64,000 nucleotides of DNA from Paramecium tetraurelia. Its lineage: Eukaryota; Ciliophora; Oligohymenophorea; Peniculida; Parameciidae. The position numbers and the translations under genes were made by a program. The notes beneath the pieces were generated by a model that was given only the letters and a program-made list of their open reading frames with translations, had not been told where the DNA came from and made no database searches. Below, piece after piece: positions 14,001 through 24,307 of the stretch. Position 1 is the stretch's first letter; each line of letters begins with the position of its first letter. The stretch is from NCBI RefSeq assembly GCF_000165425.1, contig NW_001799641.1:191027-255026 (forward strand). Direction: 5' to 3'.

Positions 14001-14630
14001 GCAGAAGACATTCTATATTATTTTAATCAAGATGAAATTTTGATAGAAAAGGAAGTCAAATTTGCTAAAATACCTTATGCAGACAGTTTTTGTTGCAGAG
14101 TATTTTGGCATATCCATTAAATAGAGGGTGGTGGATGTCAGGTAAATTATGGATTTTATATTCATTTTATGAAATCAACTGTTTTTAAAAGTAAAATTGA
14201 AAGTGGAAGTAAAAAAGAAAACACTGAAGTTTGGGAGAAATGTTTGAAATAAATATACGAAGAAGGGCAAAATAAGATAATAGCTAAAAGAATATAGAGT
14301 GAGAGATCCCAACCAAAAACTGAAGTTGCAAGTTTGTTTTCAGCAGAACCTCAAGTTGAAAAAGTAATTTAACAAAGGGAAAAATATGAGACATAATAGA
14401 TAAATTTAGAAGAATTGTAGTAAGAATCTTAAATGTTAACAAATAATTAAACTAAGTAATAAAATTAAGAATTATTGATTGATAAAAAAATTAAGGATGA
14501 TGTTATTGATAAATAGCAAATATTATCTGGCTAAATAGAGTTGAATTCAAAATTAGATAAATTGATTCAATTATCCTATGCGCTAATTGGTATTTTAATA
14601 ATTAATGTTTTGCTTACATTAGGAAAATGA
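11062..14630 (+). CDS. BAR-like, GRAM, VASt and transmembrane protein (LAM/GRAMD1 sterol-transfer family)
   Basis: The protein has 1,173 residues and two introns, 12157-12181 and 12992-13013. Residues 1 to about 560 are helical and BAR-like. A GRAM domain covers about 587-690, from KLIEKFRILDGDKCIASYAC to LVFASLSNRDRTLASL. A Gln-rich linker contains a 15-glutamine run. A VASt (StART-like) domain covers about 890-1050, with landmarks PYADSFCCRVFWHI and the sequence VNYGFYIHFMKSTVFKSKIE. The C-terminus is a single hydrophobic anchor (LIGILIINVLLTLG). Yeast Lam1/Sip3 and animal GRAMD1/Aster proteins with this plan sit at ER contact sites and move sterol between membranes. That role is carried over from the family. 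The order of domains is directly visible. Confidence 0.9.
13422..13466 (+). repeat. TAA/TAG microsatellite encoding 15 glutamines
   Basis: Fifteen codons in a row, fourteen TAA and one TAG, lie in frame within the GRAM-VASt gene. They would be a wall of stops in the standard code but read as polyglutamine here. Triplet slippage could change the length of this tract between alleles. Confidence 0.95.
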
Positions 14631-14897
14631 ATTATTGAATAACAAATATATATATAATAAATTAGTATCTTTTTAAAATTGAGGATTTCTTATAAACCTA
14701 GCTTAGAAAATATATCAAATCAATAAATGTTGAAGTCTTAGCATTGATAACCCTTCAGGGTTAATATCTGATCATTTCATTTTATTATAATTTTGATGAA
14801 AAGATTTTAAAATTAATCTATTATTCTTTGTTTACCATCTTTAAGACATAATAATTTCCAATTTAATTAAAAGTAATTTTATTAAATTAGTTTTCTC

Positions 14898-15683
14898 ATG
14901 GAAAATATAAATATTATTATATCGTCTTTATCAGGTGAAAAATTGAAACAACAAGTACCTGTGTAGACAAAAATCATAGATATTAAAGCTATTATTGCTG
15001 AAAGGAAAGGATTGCCAATTTAAGCAATTATATTAAAATTTAATGCAAAAGACTTGGATGATTAAAAAACTATTCAAGAATGTAATATAAGAAATGGAGA
15101 TAGCATAATATTGATGAAAAAGATTGTAACTTAAAAACTTAGCAATACTCAAGATCTTAAGGCAAGTTAAATTTAAAAAAATGAAGAATAGTATAAAGAA
15201 TTATTAGATTTTGGATACACTGAAAAAGATGTCATTGATGCATTGAAAAAAACTAATAATAATTATTAAGAAGCCTTAATTATATTATCAAATAAAAGCA
15301 CCGAAAATATTGAAGAAGAAATTTAATTTAAAATTCCAACCTAAAAAGAACAATACTAGGCTTTGCTTTCAGAATAAATTGTTCATGAATTAAGAGAAAG
15401 AGTGTCTAATGAACATGAGTGGAATAGAACCATAGAGACTATTTAATAATAAAATTTGTAATTATCAGTTCTTATATAACAAAATTAAGATCAATTTAGG
15501 CATTTGTAACAATAGCATGTTATTAAGAATATTATCAACATTGAAGATGAAGATTTAAAAATGTTAATATAATTAAGAGATTTTAAACGAAATCTAGATG
15601 ATAAAACTATACTCAAAATATACTTATAAAATGACAGAGACCTATTTTCAACAATGCAAGAATTAGAAAATTTGTAAGAGTGA
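14898..15683 (+). CDS. ubiquitin-like plus UBA domain protein
   Basis: An intronless frame of 261 residues. Residues 1-75 form a ubiquitin-like fold: IIISSLSGEKLKQQVPVQT, then ILKFNAKDLDDQKTIQECNI, then a GDSIILM strand. Residues about 93-130 form a UBA domain with the typical LLDFGYTEKDVIDALKKTNN and a closing EALIILS helix. The remaining half is helical and Gln-rich. Proteins with this pairing (Rad23, Dsk2/ubiquilin, DDI families) shuttle ubiquitinated clients to the proteasome. The C-terminal part matches none of them clearly, so I leave the subfamily open. The stop is only 12 bp from the stop of the convergent MORN gene. Confidence 0.85.
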
Positions 15684-15695
15684 TAAGCAATAATA

Positions 15696-16670
15696 TCAAT
15701 TATTATTCACTAATCTACCATTCTCAAATATACACTCTCTTTTGACACCATCCTCTACAAGAAAGCCTTTACCATGTTGTTTTCCTTGATTCCATCCTCC
15801 GATATACACTTTTCCATTTTCCCATGTGAATTGTCCTTATCCATGCTTTTTATCATTTTCATATTCTCCTACATAATGCTTGCCATCAGGCCAAAACATT
15901 TCTCCTTTTCCTATAAACTATTTAATGAATAAGATTTACCATTCATTTGATTATCCTTCCATTATCCTTTATAATACTTTCCTTCCTACCAATAAAATTC
16001 TCCATTGCCACAAGCCTAATTATTAATAAACTCTCCATCATATCGACTGCCATCTTCAAAAACAATCTTTCCTCTTCCATGTTTTTTTCCTTTTACATAT
16101 TAACCCTATACATCTAATAATACTTAATTAAAAAACTTCATATTTAATTTATTAAGGCCATTCTTCTATCCCATCACCATGTTGCAGATCATCCTTCCAT
16201 TATCCAGTATAAGTACTTTGATTAGTCTATTTGAAAATTCCAAAACCATTCGCTAAATCATTAGCCCACTCTCCTTCATAAACATCACCATTTGGGTGTA
16301 GAATTTAACCTTTTCCATGCATTTAATCATTTTGGAACTGACCTGTGTAAACTGTATTATCAATCCAAGTCTATAGTTTAAATTTTCTGGTACATAAATT
16401 CCTTATCCATGTCTCATTCCATTCAACCACTCTCCTTCATAATATCCCATATTCTTCATTTACATTTTATGGAACTTTGTTATTACAGATACATTTTTGA
16501 CTAATTCTTCATCATCTGGATTCAAAGGAAGGGAATCTTAAATTAATTCATTAATACTCACCAGTATTTCTAATTACATTTTATTTAGATGGGAGCTTTT
16601 AAGCAGGTTTTAGTTAAATTTCTGATTCGCCTTGAGAATTTTGATGGCAATTTTAACATGCTGATCCCAT
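15696..16670 (-). CDS. MORN-repeat protein, probably N-myristoylated
   Basis: The protein has 288 residues and four introns: 16537-16561, 16371-16393, 16106-16136 and 15911-15939. Splicing restores nine consecutive MORN repeats of about 23 residues from residue 65 to the end, such as DNTVYTGQFQNDQMHGKG and NGKVYIGGWNQGKQHGKG. The N-terminus, MGSACQNCHQ, has Gly2 for myristoylation and Cys5/Cys8 that could be palmitoylated. MORN proteins bind membranes or build cortical and basal-body structures in ciliates and apicomplexans. Membrane attachment is inferred from the N-terminus. Confidence 0.92.
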
Positions 16671-16781
16671 CCTAATCTTATTATTATTATTATTGAATAT
16701 TGATAATAAGTTTTTCAATAATTATTTTCTTCCTCAAAAAGTTAATCATCGTTTAATTTATGAATTATTAATATATATCAA

Positions 16782-18463
16782 TCATTATTCTTTTTCTTAA
16801 CCTTTATACTCCTTCACCTTTTTCGCTAAAGCTTCAGACAATAAAGAAAGCACACTAATTTCATAATCAATTTGAGTGACCTTTTTATTTTAAGTTTACT
16901 TTTTCAACTCTTCATTCTATTTTTTTAATTGTTGGTTATGCTCTTAAAATTACTTAATCTTATCTGTTAACAATGAAATTTATTATGATTATTAAAGTTG
17001 GGATTCAAATAAGCTTTTCTAATTCTTACTTTCATCTTCCATTTCCTTTTCATTGAGTTTAGCTTACAATTCTTTTATTTTTTCTTCCAACTTATGGTTT
17101 TCCTTTATATAATACTCCCTTTCAAAATTTTCGTTTTTCAGATTTGCAGATAGTTTCATTTCTTAAGACAATTGTTAATTGGTGTTACTAGCCACTTTAG
17201 GCATTTCTTCTTCAGCTTAATGCAAGGTCTCAAATAAATCTTAAAGTTCTCGAATTTTTTATCCATATTCAGTTTCCAAATTTTTAATTTATTCTTATGA
17301 TCTTTCGAATCTAGCCTACTTTTATTGTAACTCTAACTCTAAATTTAATTTGGCTTCTTTCAACTCTGATTATTATAATAATAACTCCTTAATATTTTAT
17401 TTCAAAGTAGTTATTTCTTTTTCATATCTTTCTTTTCCTTTTTAATATACATCTTTGTCTAACTCCCTTCTTTCTTGCAGCTAATTAATATTTTCTAATC
17501 GCTTACGCTTTCAATTTTTTATTCTAATTTTTCATTCTCTTACAATTTAAATTTGTATTACTAATATTCTTCCTTAAGCTAAATAAATTAGGTTTCTTTT
17601 CTCTTGAAATCTTCAATTATTAATTCGTATTATGCCAGTTTATGTTCTTGTTCCAAACACTTTTAATGAATTTTCTCACTTTCCTTGTACTCATGTTAAA
17701 AGTCCATCTTCTCCTCCAAACCTTAATATAATTTGAAATGCTTACATTTTTCTAAATGGCATTTAGATTCTGTTAATGCCCTGATTTCCATATCTTTATT
17801 TTCTAATTAAACTAATGCATCATCTAAGGCACTTTTCAATGATTTCTTTTTCTCTTCAGATTCATTTAATTATTTTTTAAGTTCTGTATTGTAAGATTCA
17901 ATTTCATCCATTTTTTAGACTAAATTTTGTATATAGTTTTCCTCTTGCCATTCGTTGGTTAGATTTTCTTCTGACTTAGATTTATATTATGTATAATACT
18001 TCATCTAAGTGATTTTTAAGAAAATGCATTAAGGTTTCTTAATCTTTTTCCTCCAACATTAAAATAGGCTCAATAAATTTTCCTCTCATATTTGAAGACA
18101 GGATGACTTTCATTATCAATTCAAATAATGCTAAAATCTATTGCCTATTCTAATTCACAGTGATTTCGAAAACATCAATTTCTATATAATCAGGTGGCTT
18201 GCATTGAATATTGGTTCGATACTATTAAACTTTTTAAAGCATATCAATCAAATGACCTTGAACCTTCTAAACATCTGTATCAACCTTTAAGTTTTTTGCA
18301 CTCGCCAAGGAAAAGAATGTAGGATCAACTAAATTCAACAACTAACTAAATGCGCATCCTTTGATATAATTGCATACTTACCATCAGCCAAACTTTCAAA
18401 AGACTAAATATTCAACTACTAATATTTGTTAAGCCATTAAACAATGGCATTCTCTAAACTCAT
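16782..18463 (-). CDS. Hook-like dynein adaptor (HOOK domain plus long coiled coil)
   Basis: The protein has 535 residues and three introns: 18359-18381, 17975-17999 and 17481-17506. The N-terminal 150 residues match a HOOK (calponin-homology-like) domain: AIVQWLNKYQQLNIQSFESL, then ADGCAFSQLLNLVDPTFF. From about residue 165 to 515 it is almost continuous coiled coil. Hook proteins link cargo to cytoplasmic dynein. The cargo-binding C-terminus of animal Hook proteins is not recognisable here, and the protein is shorter than animal Hook (about 700 residues). It shares a start region of about 560 bp with the divergent AIP1 gene. Confidence 0.85.
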
Positions 18464-19021
18464 GTTTTAATTAATGACTTAATATTAAATTTTGATAAAG
18501 AAAGGATAACTATAATATTAATGATAATTATGATTATTATGATAAAAAATTCTAAAGAGGGAGAATTCCATTGAATTTTCTTTACCTCCTTAATTTACAT
18601 AAGTAAGTGAATCTTTGGAGAAAATTAATAATCATGACGTTATTAAGAAAATTCATAAAAAAATATTAAATTTCATCATTATTACCTGGCAATTCAGAAT
18701 TGAAATTATACATTTAGATTCTTTGAATATAGCATTTTAAAATCCAAACTGCATCTTTAATGAACCTAAATTATTTGTAATAATGAAATAATTCTATAAA
18801 TTTAATCAATATTATAAATTCTATATAAGAATGCATAAACGAAATTTTGTGTAACATAAATAAATATAATTATATAACAAATACAATTAATAGTTGGAAT
18901 AGAAAAGATAACTTAGATTCATTTAAGGATTTATTTATAATTTTTTATAAGTGAGGAAAAAGATTCTCTGATGATTTTTTTTAATTTCTATAAACAATTA
19001 AGAATTTGATAATTATTTTTA
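18464..19021. other. intergenic region between divergent genes
   Basis: This 558-bp A+T-rich stretch separates the starts of the Hook-like and AIP1 genes. It should carry both promoters. I see no coding frame, RNA gene or clear motif in it. Confidence 0.6.
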
Positions 19022-20875
19022 ATGGAATAAATCGTCTGGCAAGTTAAGTACCCACCTACAGCTAGTACAGAAAGAGCAAGACCTTCAAGAATTGACTCAA
19101 GTTCAAAATACTTGGTTTATTGCATTTCAAATAGTGTTATTGTAAGACATTTAGAGGATCTAAATAAATATTCTGTATTTGATTAACATAAGTTTGACAC
19201 AACAGCAGTCGCTATTTCACCAAATGGAAATTTATGCTGTTCAGGAGATGCAAAGGGATCCATAATGGTTTGGGAATTAAACATTCAGGTAACTTGATGA
19301 AAGTAGTTTAGCCTCATCCAGTATTTAGGTAATATGAAGATGTTTTGGGAGGTGCTATTAAAGATATATGTTGGACAGGAGATGGTGAAAGATTAGGAAT
19401 AGTAGGAGAAGGCAAAACTTATTTTGGCAGAACCATTCTTCTTGACACTGGTAGCAGTGTAGGAGAGATTAGTGGAGTATCTTTGACTCTCAATGCTTGT
19501 GCAATGAGACCCTAAAGACCATTCAGATTGGCTTTAGGAGGGGATGAAGGTTCAGTATGTTGGTTTGAAGGACCTCCATTTAAATTTAAGAAGTCGATGA
19601 AACAACATAATAATAGCATCCTCTAAATTAAATATAATTAGAGTGGTGATCATTTTGTTTCAGTTGGGGCTGATAAAAAGATCTACTTGTATGAAGGAAA
19701 GACAGGAGAAGTTGTGAAAGAGATTACAACAGACAGTCCTCATACTAGAAGTATCACAGGTGTGAGTTGGATCAATGATACAACCTTTGTAACTTCATCA
19801 AATGATACTACATTAAAAGTTTGGAATTTCGATGGACTATTAAAAACACTCAAAATCCCAAATGCTTAAGAAATTGATGATATGCAAGTAGGAGTGACTG
19901 TAAGTGGAAATGTAGCATACTCTCTATCTTTGACTGGCGCTTTGAATGTTTGGTTGGATGTACTAAAAGTAGAAGAAGGACCGACAAAAAGGTTGTTTGG
20001 ACATAATGCTTTAGTTGGTTAGATTGCTGTTTATGGAGATAAGCTTATAACAGGTGACAACAATGGAAGATTATGTATTTTTTTAATTCATATTCTAGTG
20101 ATTTGGGAGAATGGAAATTCAATAAGGCCAGCAGGAGTACATCACACTAAGTAGGTGATCTCACTTTCAGTTTCACAAAATGTATTATACTCATTAGGTG
20201 GAGAATAACTTAAATTGACTAATCTAGAAACCAATACAATTGAGAAAACTACTGATTGCAAAGGATTGACATTAAAACTATAGGCAAACTAATCTAATCC
20301 CAACATTTGCTATTTGCTTATGGAGAATGGACTCATATTAGAATTTACTAATTTAGAATTGACTAGAGAATACCAATTAGGCTATGAAGTGAGCAATTTT
20401 TTGTTGGCTGAATCATTGTTTCTGGTTGGTGATCTTAAGGGAAAGATTCATGCTGTCAGCATTGAAAGTGGGGCTGAAACACAAACTTTCCAATTGCAAT
20501 AAACTAAAATAACAGCAATGGCCTTATAAGGTGATAGATTCTTATGTGGTGATACAACTGGCAAAATGAAACTTATTGATTACAAAGAAAATTAAGTAGT
20601 ACATGGGGATAGATGGACTCATCACACTACTATTATTTCATCTTTAAGTTTTACAAATTCAGGCAAATTTGCAGTATCTACTGGGTATGATAATAAAATA
20701 ATGGTTTGGAATTTGTAGGATGGTTAGAGAGTTCTTGAAAGAATTGGTATATTTACAATTAATTTTAGATGCTCACAAAAGAGGAGTCTTAACAGCTATT
20801 ATCACTTCAGATAATAAAGTTTTAAGTAGTGGAGGGGATAACTCTTTTAAAGAATGGGTGCTAAATTTGGAATGA
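19022..20875 (+). CDS. actin-interacting protein 1 (AIP1/WDR1), WD40 repeats
   Basis: The protein has 594 residues, the usual length for AIP1, and three introns: 19289-19311, 20075-20098 and 20747-20768. WD40 repeats run through the whole chain. Diagnostic AIP1 stretches include [12 protein letters not shown] and [10 protein letters not shown], followed by a run ending in YEGKTGE. AIP1 works with ADF/cofilin to disassemble and cap actin filaments in the cytosol. Landmarks through the family's usual two-propeller length are present, so a full-length functional protein is likely. Confidence 0.93.
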
Positions 20876-21786
20876 GTAATATTATAAAAATAATAAAAGT
20901 TCTGAAGCCTCTAATATTTATATATATGTATGTTAAATATCATTAAATTGATATTCATAAAGAAAATAATGTTAAAGAAAGATAAACTACTTTAATATCA
21001 TTAATTCAAATTTGCAATGATCCTTGAAGATTCTTCTTTTCCCTACTACAATTTCTTCTTTTAATTATTGGATTATTATTGATCATAAATCTCGATTCAT
21101 TACTCAAACAATCTGATTGTATTAATTTTTCTATCTAATCTAAATGATTTCTTTAGTTTTCTTTTGGTTTCTACACAGAACATCCCATCTGAACAATATT
21201 TATCTTGAAAATTATTAAAAAATTACTAAAATAAAACACTTTTGATTAAACTTTAAATCCCCAAGATTTTCTAACTTAAATTAAATAAAAAAACTACATA
21301 GGCAAATGCTACATCTGTTTTATTTAACATTTTTGTTCTTTCTTAGTCTATATATATAAAAAAAACTCCTTTTAACAGTTATTTTCGTTCATTTATTTGT
21401 ATATAGATTAACTTTTACAAAACATATTTGCAATTTACTAAGTTTAACAATGATATAAATAACTAACTTAAATAAAAACTAAAATTAAGATTTATTATCA
21501 AAAAATATTGATTTTAATTATTTATTATAAATATTCTCATTTGATAAGAATACACTTCTGATGTGTACTTATTAAATATATTAAATTCACTAGAATTTTA
21601 ATTTCTAATACAATTCTTAATAATCAAAGACAGCTGAATTGATAGAGAAAATCATAGAAACATAGTCATTTTATCTTAATAAAAATGGATTCTCGGATTA
21701 TTGATATTTGAAGGGTGCTTATTCTATTGAATTAGAAAAATTTATATCTTTCCATTGCATAAAATAGAATTATATAAATTTAATTA
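20876..21786. other. intergenic region holding one small possible gene
   Basis: This stretch of about 0.9 kb lies between AIP1 and the GSK3-like kinase. The only protein-like frame is the 60-codon one at 21006-21188 on the minus strand. The rest, especially 21189-21786, is A+T-rich with no feature I can support. Confidence 0.5.
21006..21188 (-). CDS. small protein with MGC acylation-type N-terminus
   Basis: An uninterrupted frame of 60 residues starts MGCSVQKPKENQRNH and ends KKNLQGSLQI. Gly2 and Cys3 form the usual signal for dual myristoylation and palmitoylation, and the rest is basic and polar. It is downstream of and convergent to AIP1. No family is recognised. The frame is short enough to be chance, and further exons may exist upstream, so this is tentative. 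Confidence 0.42.
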
Positions 21787-22809
21787 ATGAGTATGCCATT
21801 ATCAAAATTTCCATCGATCGAAATCATTAAAGTAGCAGGATCGGGTACTTTTGGTAAACATTTTGGCTATATATAAAGGATACGTCTTTGAAGCATATGA
21901 TCACAATACAAAATAGAAAGTTGCTCTTAAAAGAATTGAGAAGGTTGGAAATCTGTTAAGTAGAGAATATGAGATACTATTTGAAGTTAAAGAATGTGAT
22001 CATATTGTCAAAATACTTGTATTTTATTTTAGTAAGAGTAGGATTTTTTTTATTCCAGAACTGATGCGGGTAAATTAATTCAAAATATTGTGTTTGAATA
22101 TATGGAGGATAATCTTGAAAACAGGATTTAAACATATATAAAATAAGGTAAGGTCTTCTCTGAATTGACTATAAAGTCATACATTTATCAAATTTTAAAA
22201 GGATTATAGTTTATTCATAAAAAGGGAATAGCTCATAGAGATTTAAAACCGTAAAAAATGATTGATAATTTTTATTAGAGAAAACATTCTTATCAATGAC
22301 AAAGAAGTAGTTAAATTGTGCGATTTTGGAAGTTCTAAAATGATAAATACTCACGGTTAAAATACCCCATACATAGTGTCAAGATATTATCGTGCTCCTG
22401 AATTAATTTTATGTGTTACAAAGTATGATGTGTCTATTGACATTTGGGCTTTGGGTTGCATAATGGGGGAATTGGTTGTAAAAGAGGCTCTCTTCAAAGG
22501 AAAAAGTGAAGGGGATTAATTGTTTGCAATTTTCAAGGTGATGGGAAGCTTCAATTAAAGTGAAATGGATTACTTTGCAAACAAAGTGCCTTTCGATCAC
22601 AAAATATTTTTCAAAGAGTTGTAGAAGTATAAAAAATAGAATTTGAAAGAGAAATTCAATTAAATGAAAGACTTGGACAACTTCTTGGATTTGCTTAAGT
22701 AAGATTATTCATAATATTAAGTTAAATGTTGCAGTACAACCCAGAGAAAAGAATCAGTGCAAGTGATGCTTTGAAGCATCCGTTTTTTAAAGATGTAGCG
22801 GATTAATGA
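21787..22809 (+). CDS. GSK3/shaggy-like serine/threonine kinase
   Basis: The protein has 307 residues and four introns of 25, 23, 28 and 23 nt. After splicing the kinase domain is complete: the Gly loop GSGTFG, the lysine in VALKRI, HRDLKPENILI with the catalytic Asp, and DFGSSK. The activation segment SRYYRAPELIL has the GSK3-type tyrosine. IDIWALGCIMGEL and ALFKGKSEGDQLF follow the GSK3 pattern. The second and third introns cut conserved parts of the domain, so unspliced transcript could not make a kinase. It is only the catalytic core, shorter than animal GSK3 (about 420 residues). MAPK or CDK kinship is less likely because of the YYRAPE segment. Confidence 0.88.
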
Positions 22810-22852
22810 TTATATATGAAGAATAAATTATTTACTATATATTTAATGTGAA

Positions 22853-23387
22853 TCATTTATCTTAAGCTTCTCTGCTTCCAACAATTTTTTCCTCTCCCAT
22901 GGCTGAAAGAACGGATATCAACAAATCCCTTTGATATTTATGAATTCATTACTTGCCAGCATCAAATTAGTCTCTGATTTCCTTAACCAAATTGAAGTCA
23001 TCTTCAGTTTCTGGTAATTTGAGATCTTCTTTAGTTGATCCATCCTCATTCATAAGAATAACAAATCCATCTCCTTAGATATCCATCAAAGTATATTCCT
23101 TTTTGGTGACAAATGGAACATCAATATTGTGAGAAGTTGGGGCTGAATCTTCGTAAGTTTTGTTTGTGAAAATATCCTTTCCAACAATAGAAGCCTAAAA
23201 CATTCGACTAAATCATTACTTTAGCATGACCATGCTTTCCAGCTTTGGATGTAGACACATCGGTAATCTTGCATGGATGTCCTTTGAGCATAACGTAGCC
23301 TCCCTTCTTTAATGAGCCAGCACTTTCTGTGTAGGTGTGGGATGATCCAGCGTTTCCTTACTCAAATTGATTCTCGTCGTCAGACAT
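22853..23387 (-). CDS. translation factor eIF5A
   Basis: The protein has 161 residues and two introns, 23195-23219 and 22929-22952. Both junctions restore the conserved sequence. The hypusine loop [11 protein letters not shown] is intact, with the modified lysine at residue 51. The N-terminal SH3-like domain and C-terminal OB domain are both present, ending in [14 protein letters not shown]. eIF5A helps ribosomes through difficult peptide bonds and termination. This is the canonical copy; a divergent one lies at 62768-63235. It is convergent with the kinase gene, with 43 bp between stops. Confidence 0.96.
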
Positions 23388-23516
23388 TTAATTTATATTT
23401 AAATTTTATTTTAAATTTTGGGATTTGTGAAATATAATCACAACTCATCAGAAAATAAATTCTTTAAATTATATTCATAAAAACTTAATTCTCCAAAATT
23501 TTAACTATAAAATTTT

Positions 23517-24195
23517 TCATTATGCTCTACGCACATCTAAGTGAGTCTTCATCTACTCTAACCAACAATTGAATTCCAGATTCTCTATGATTTATTTTTC
23601 ACGATGATTTCTATCTTCCTTATAGCAAGCATATGGATATTTCCAATCACAATTATTCGTCGATTAAATCTCTAATTAGGCACTAAGTTAGTATTATACT
23701 TTACTTGTATTCAGTTAAAGCTATTAGATCTTATTGAATGTAATTAGAATTCTTCTGATTTATTAAATCTATCCACTGATTATGCTTATTGCGTTATAAT
23801 AAAGATCGATATGAAGTTTATTAAGATTATTAATGTAATATAGATTACTATTACTTTATCAACTCAGATTGCTACTCGGTATTTCTAATTGTAAAGTCAG
23901 TTGGAGTATGCAAAGATGTACTAGGAGTCTTTTTGCTATGTTCCTTCATTTATTTTTTAGGAGATTTATGAGTTAGACCTGCTAAGAAATTTTTCAAAGA
24001 CACATTTTATGGAATCACCACTGAGGTACTTGCACAAGATGATTTCAACTTTAGATTGTTTATCAGATTTTTGACATCTTTTCTTTATTGAGGACAATAA
24101 AATTGTTTTTGTTGTGTATCATATCTATCACATATCTAATTAATTGTTTATTTATTGAATGAAGAAGTTCTCTTCTTCTCAGCGCCTTTATTCAT
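23517..24195 (-). CDS. hypothetical basic protein
   Basis: The protein has 218 residues and one intron, 23683-23704. The intron is required: without it the frame stops at 23647, while the downstream exon (CDWKYPYACYKEDRNHREK, ending LDVRRAQ) has clear protein-like composition. The N-terminal two thirds are Ser-, Lys- and Gln-rich and probably disordered; the last 60 residues look helical. No family is recognised. Confidence 0.72.
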
Positions 24196-24307
24196 TAAGT
24201 TAACAATATTATTTTTAATATAATTCTGGGTTTACAATTAATTACCAAATAGATCAAATATAGTGACAATTTATAGATTCAAAATTTATAGTAGATACAT
24301 AAATTTC

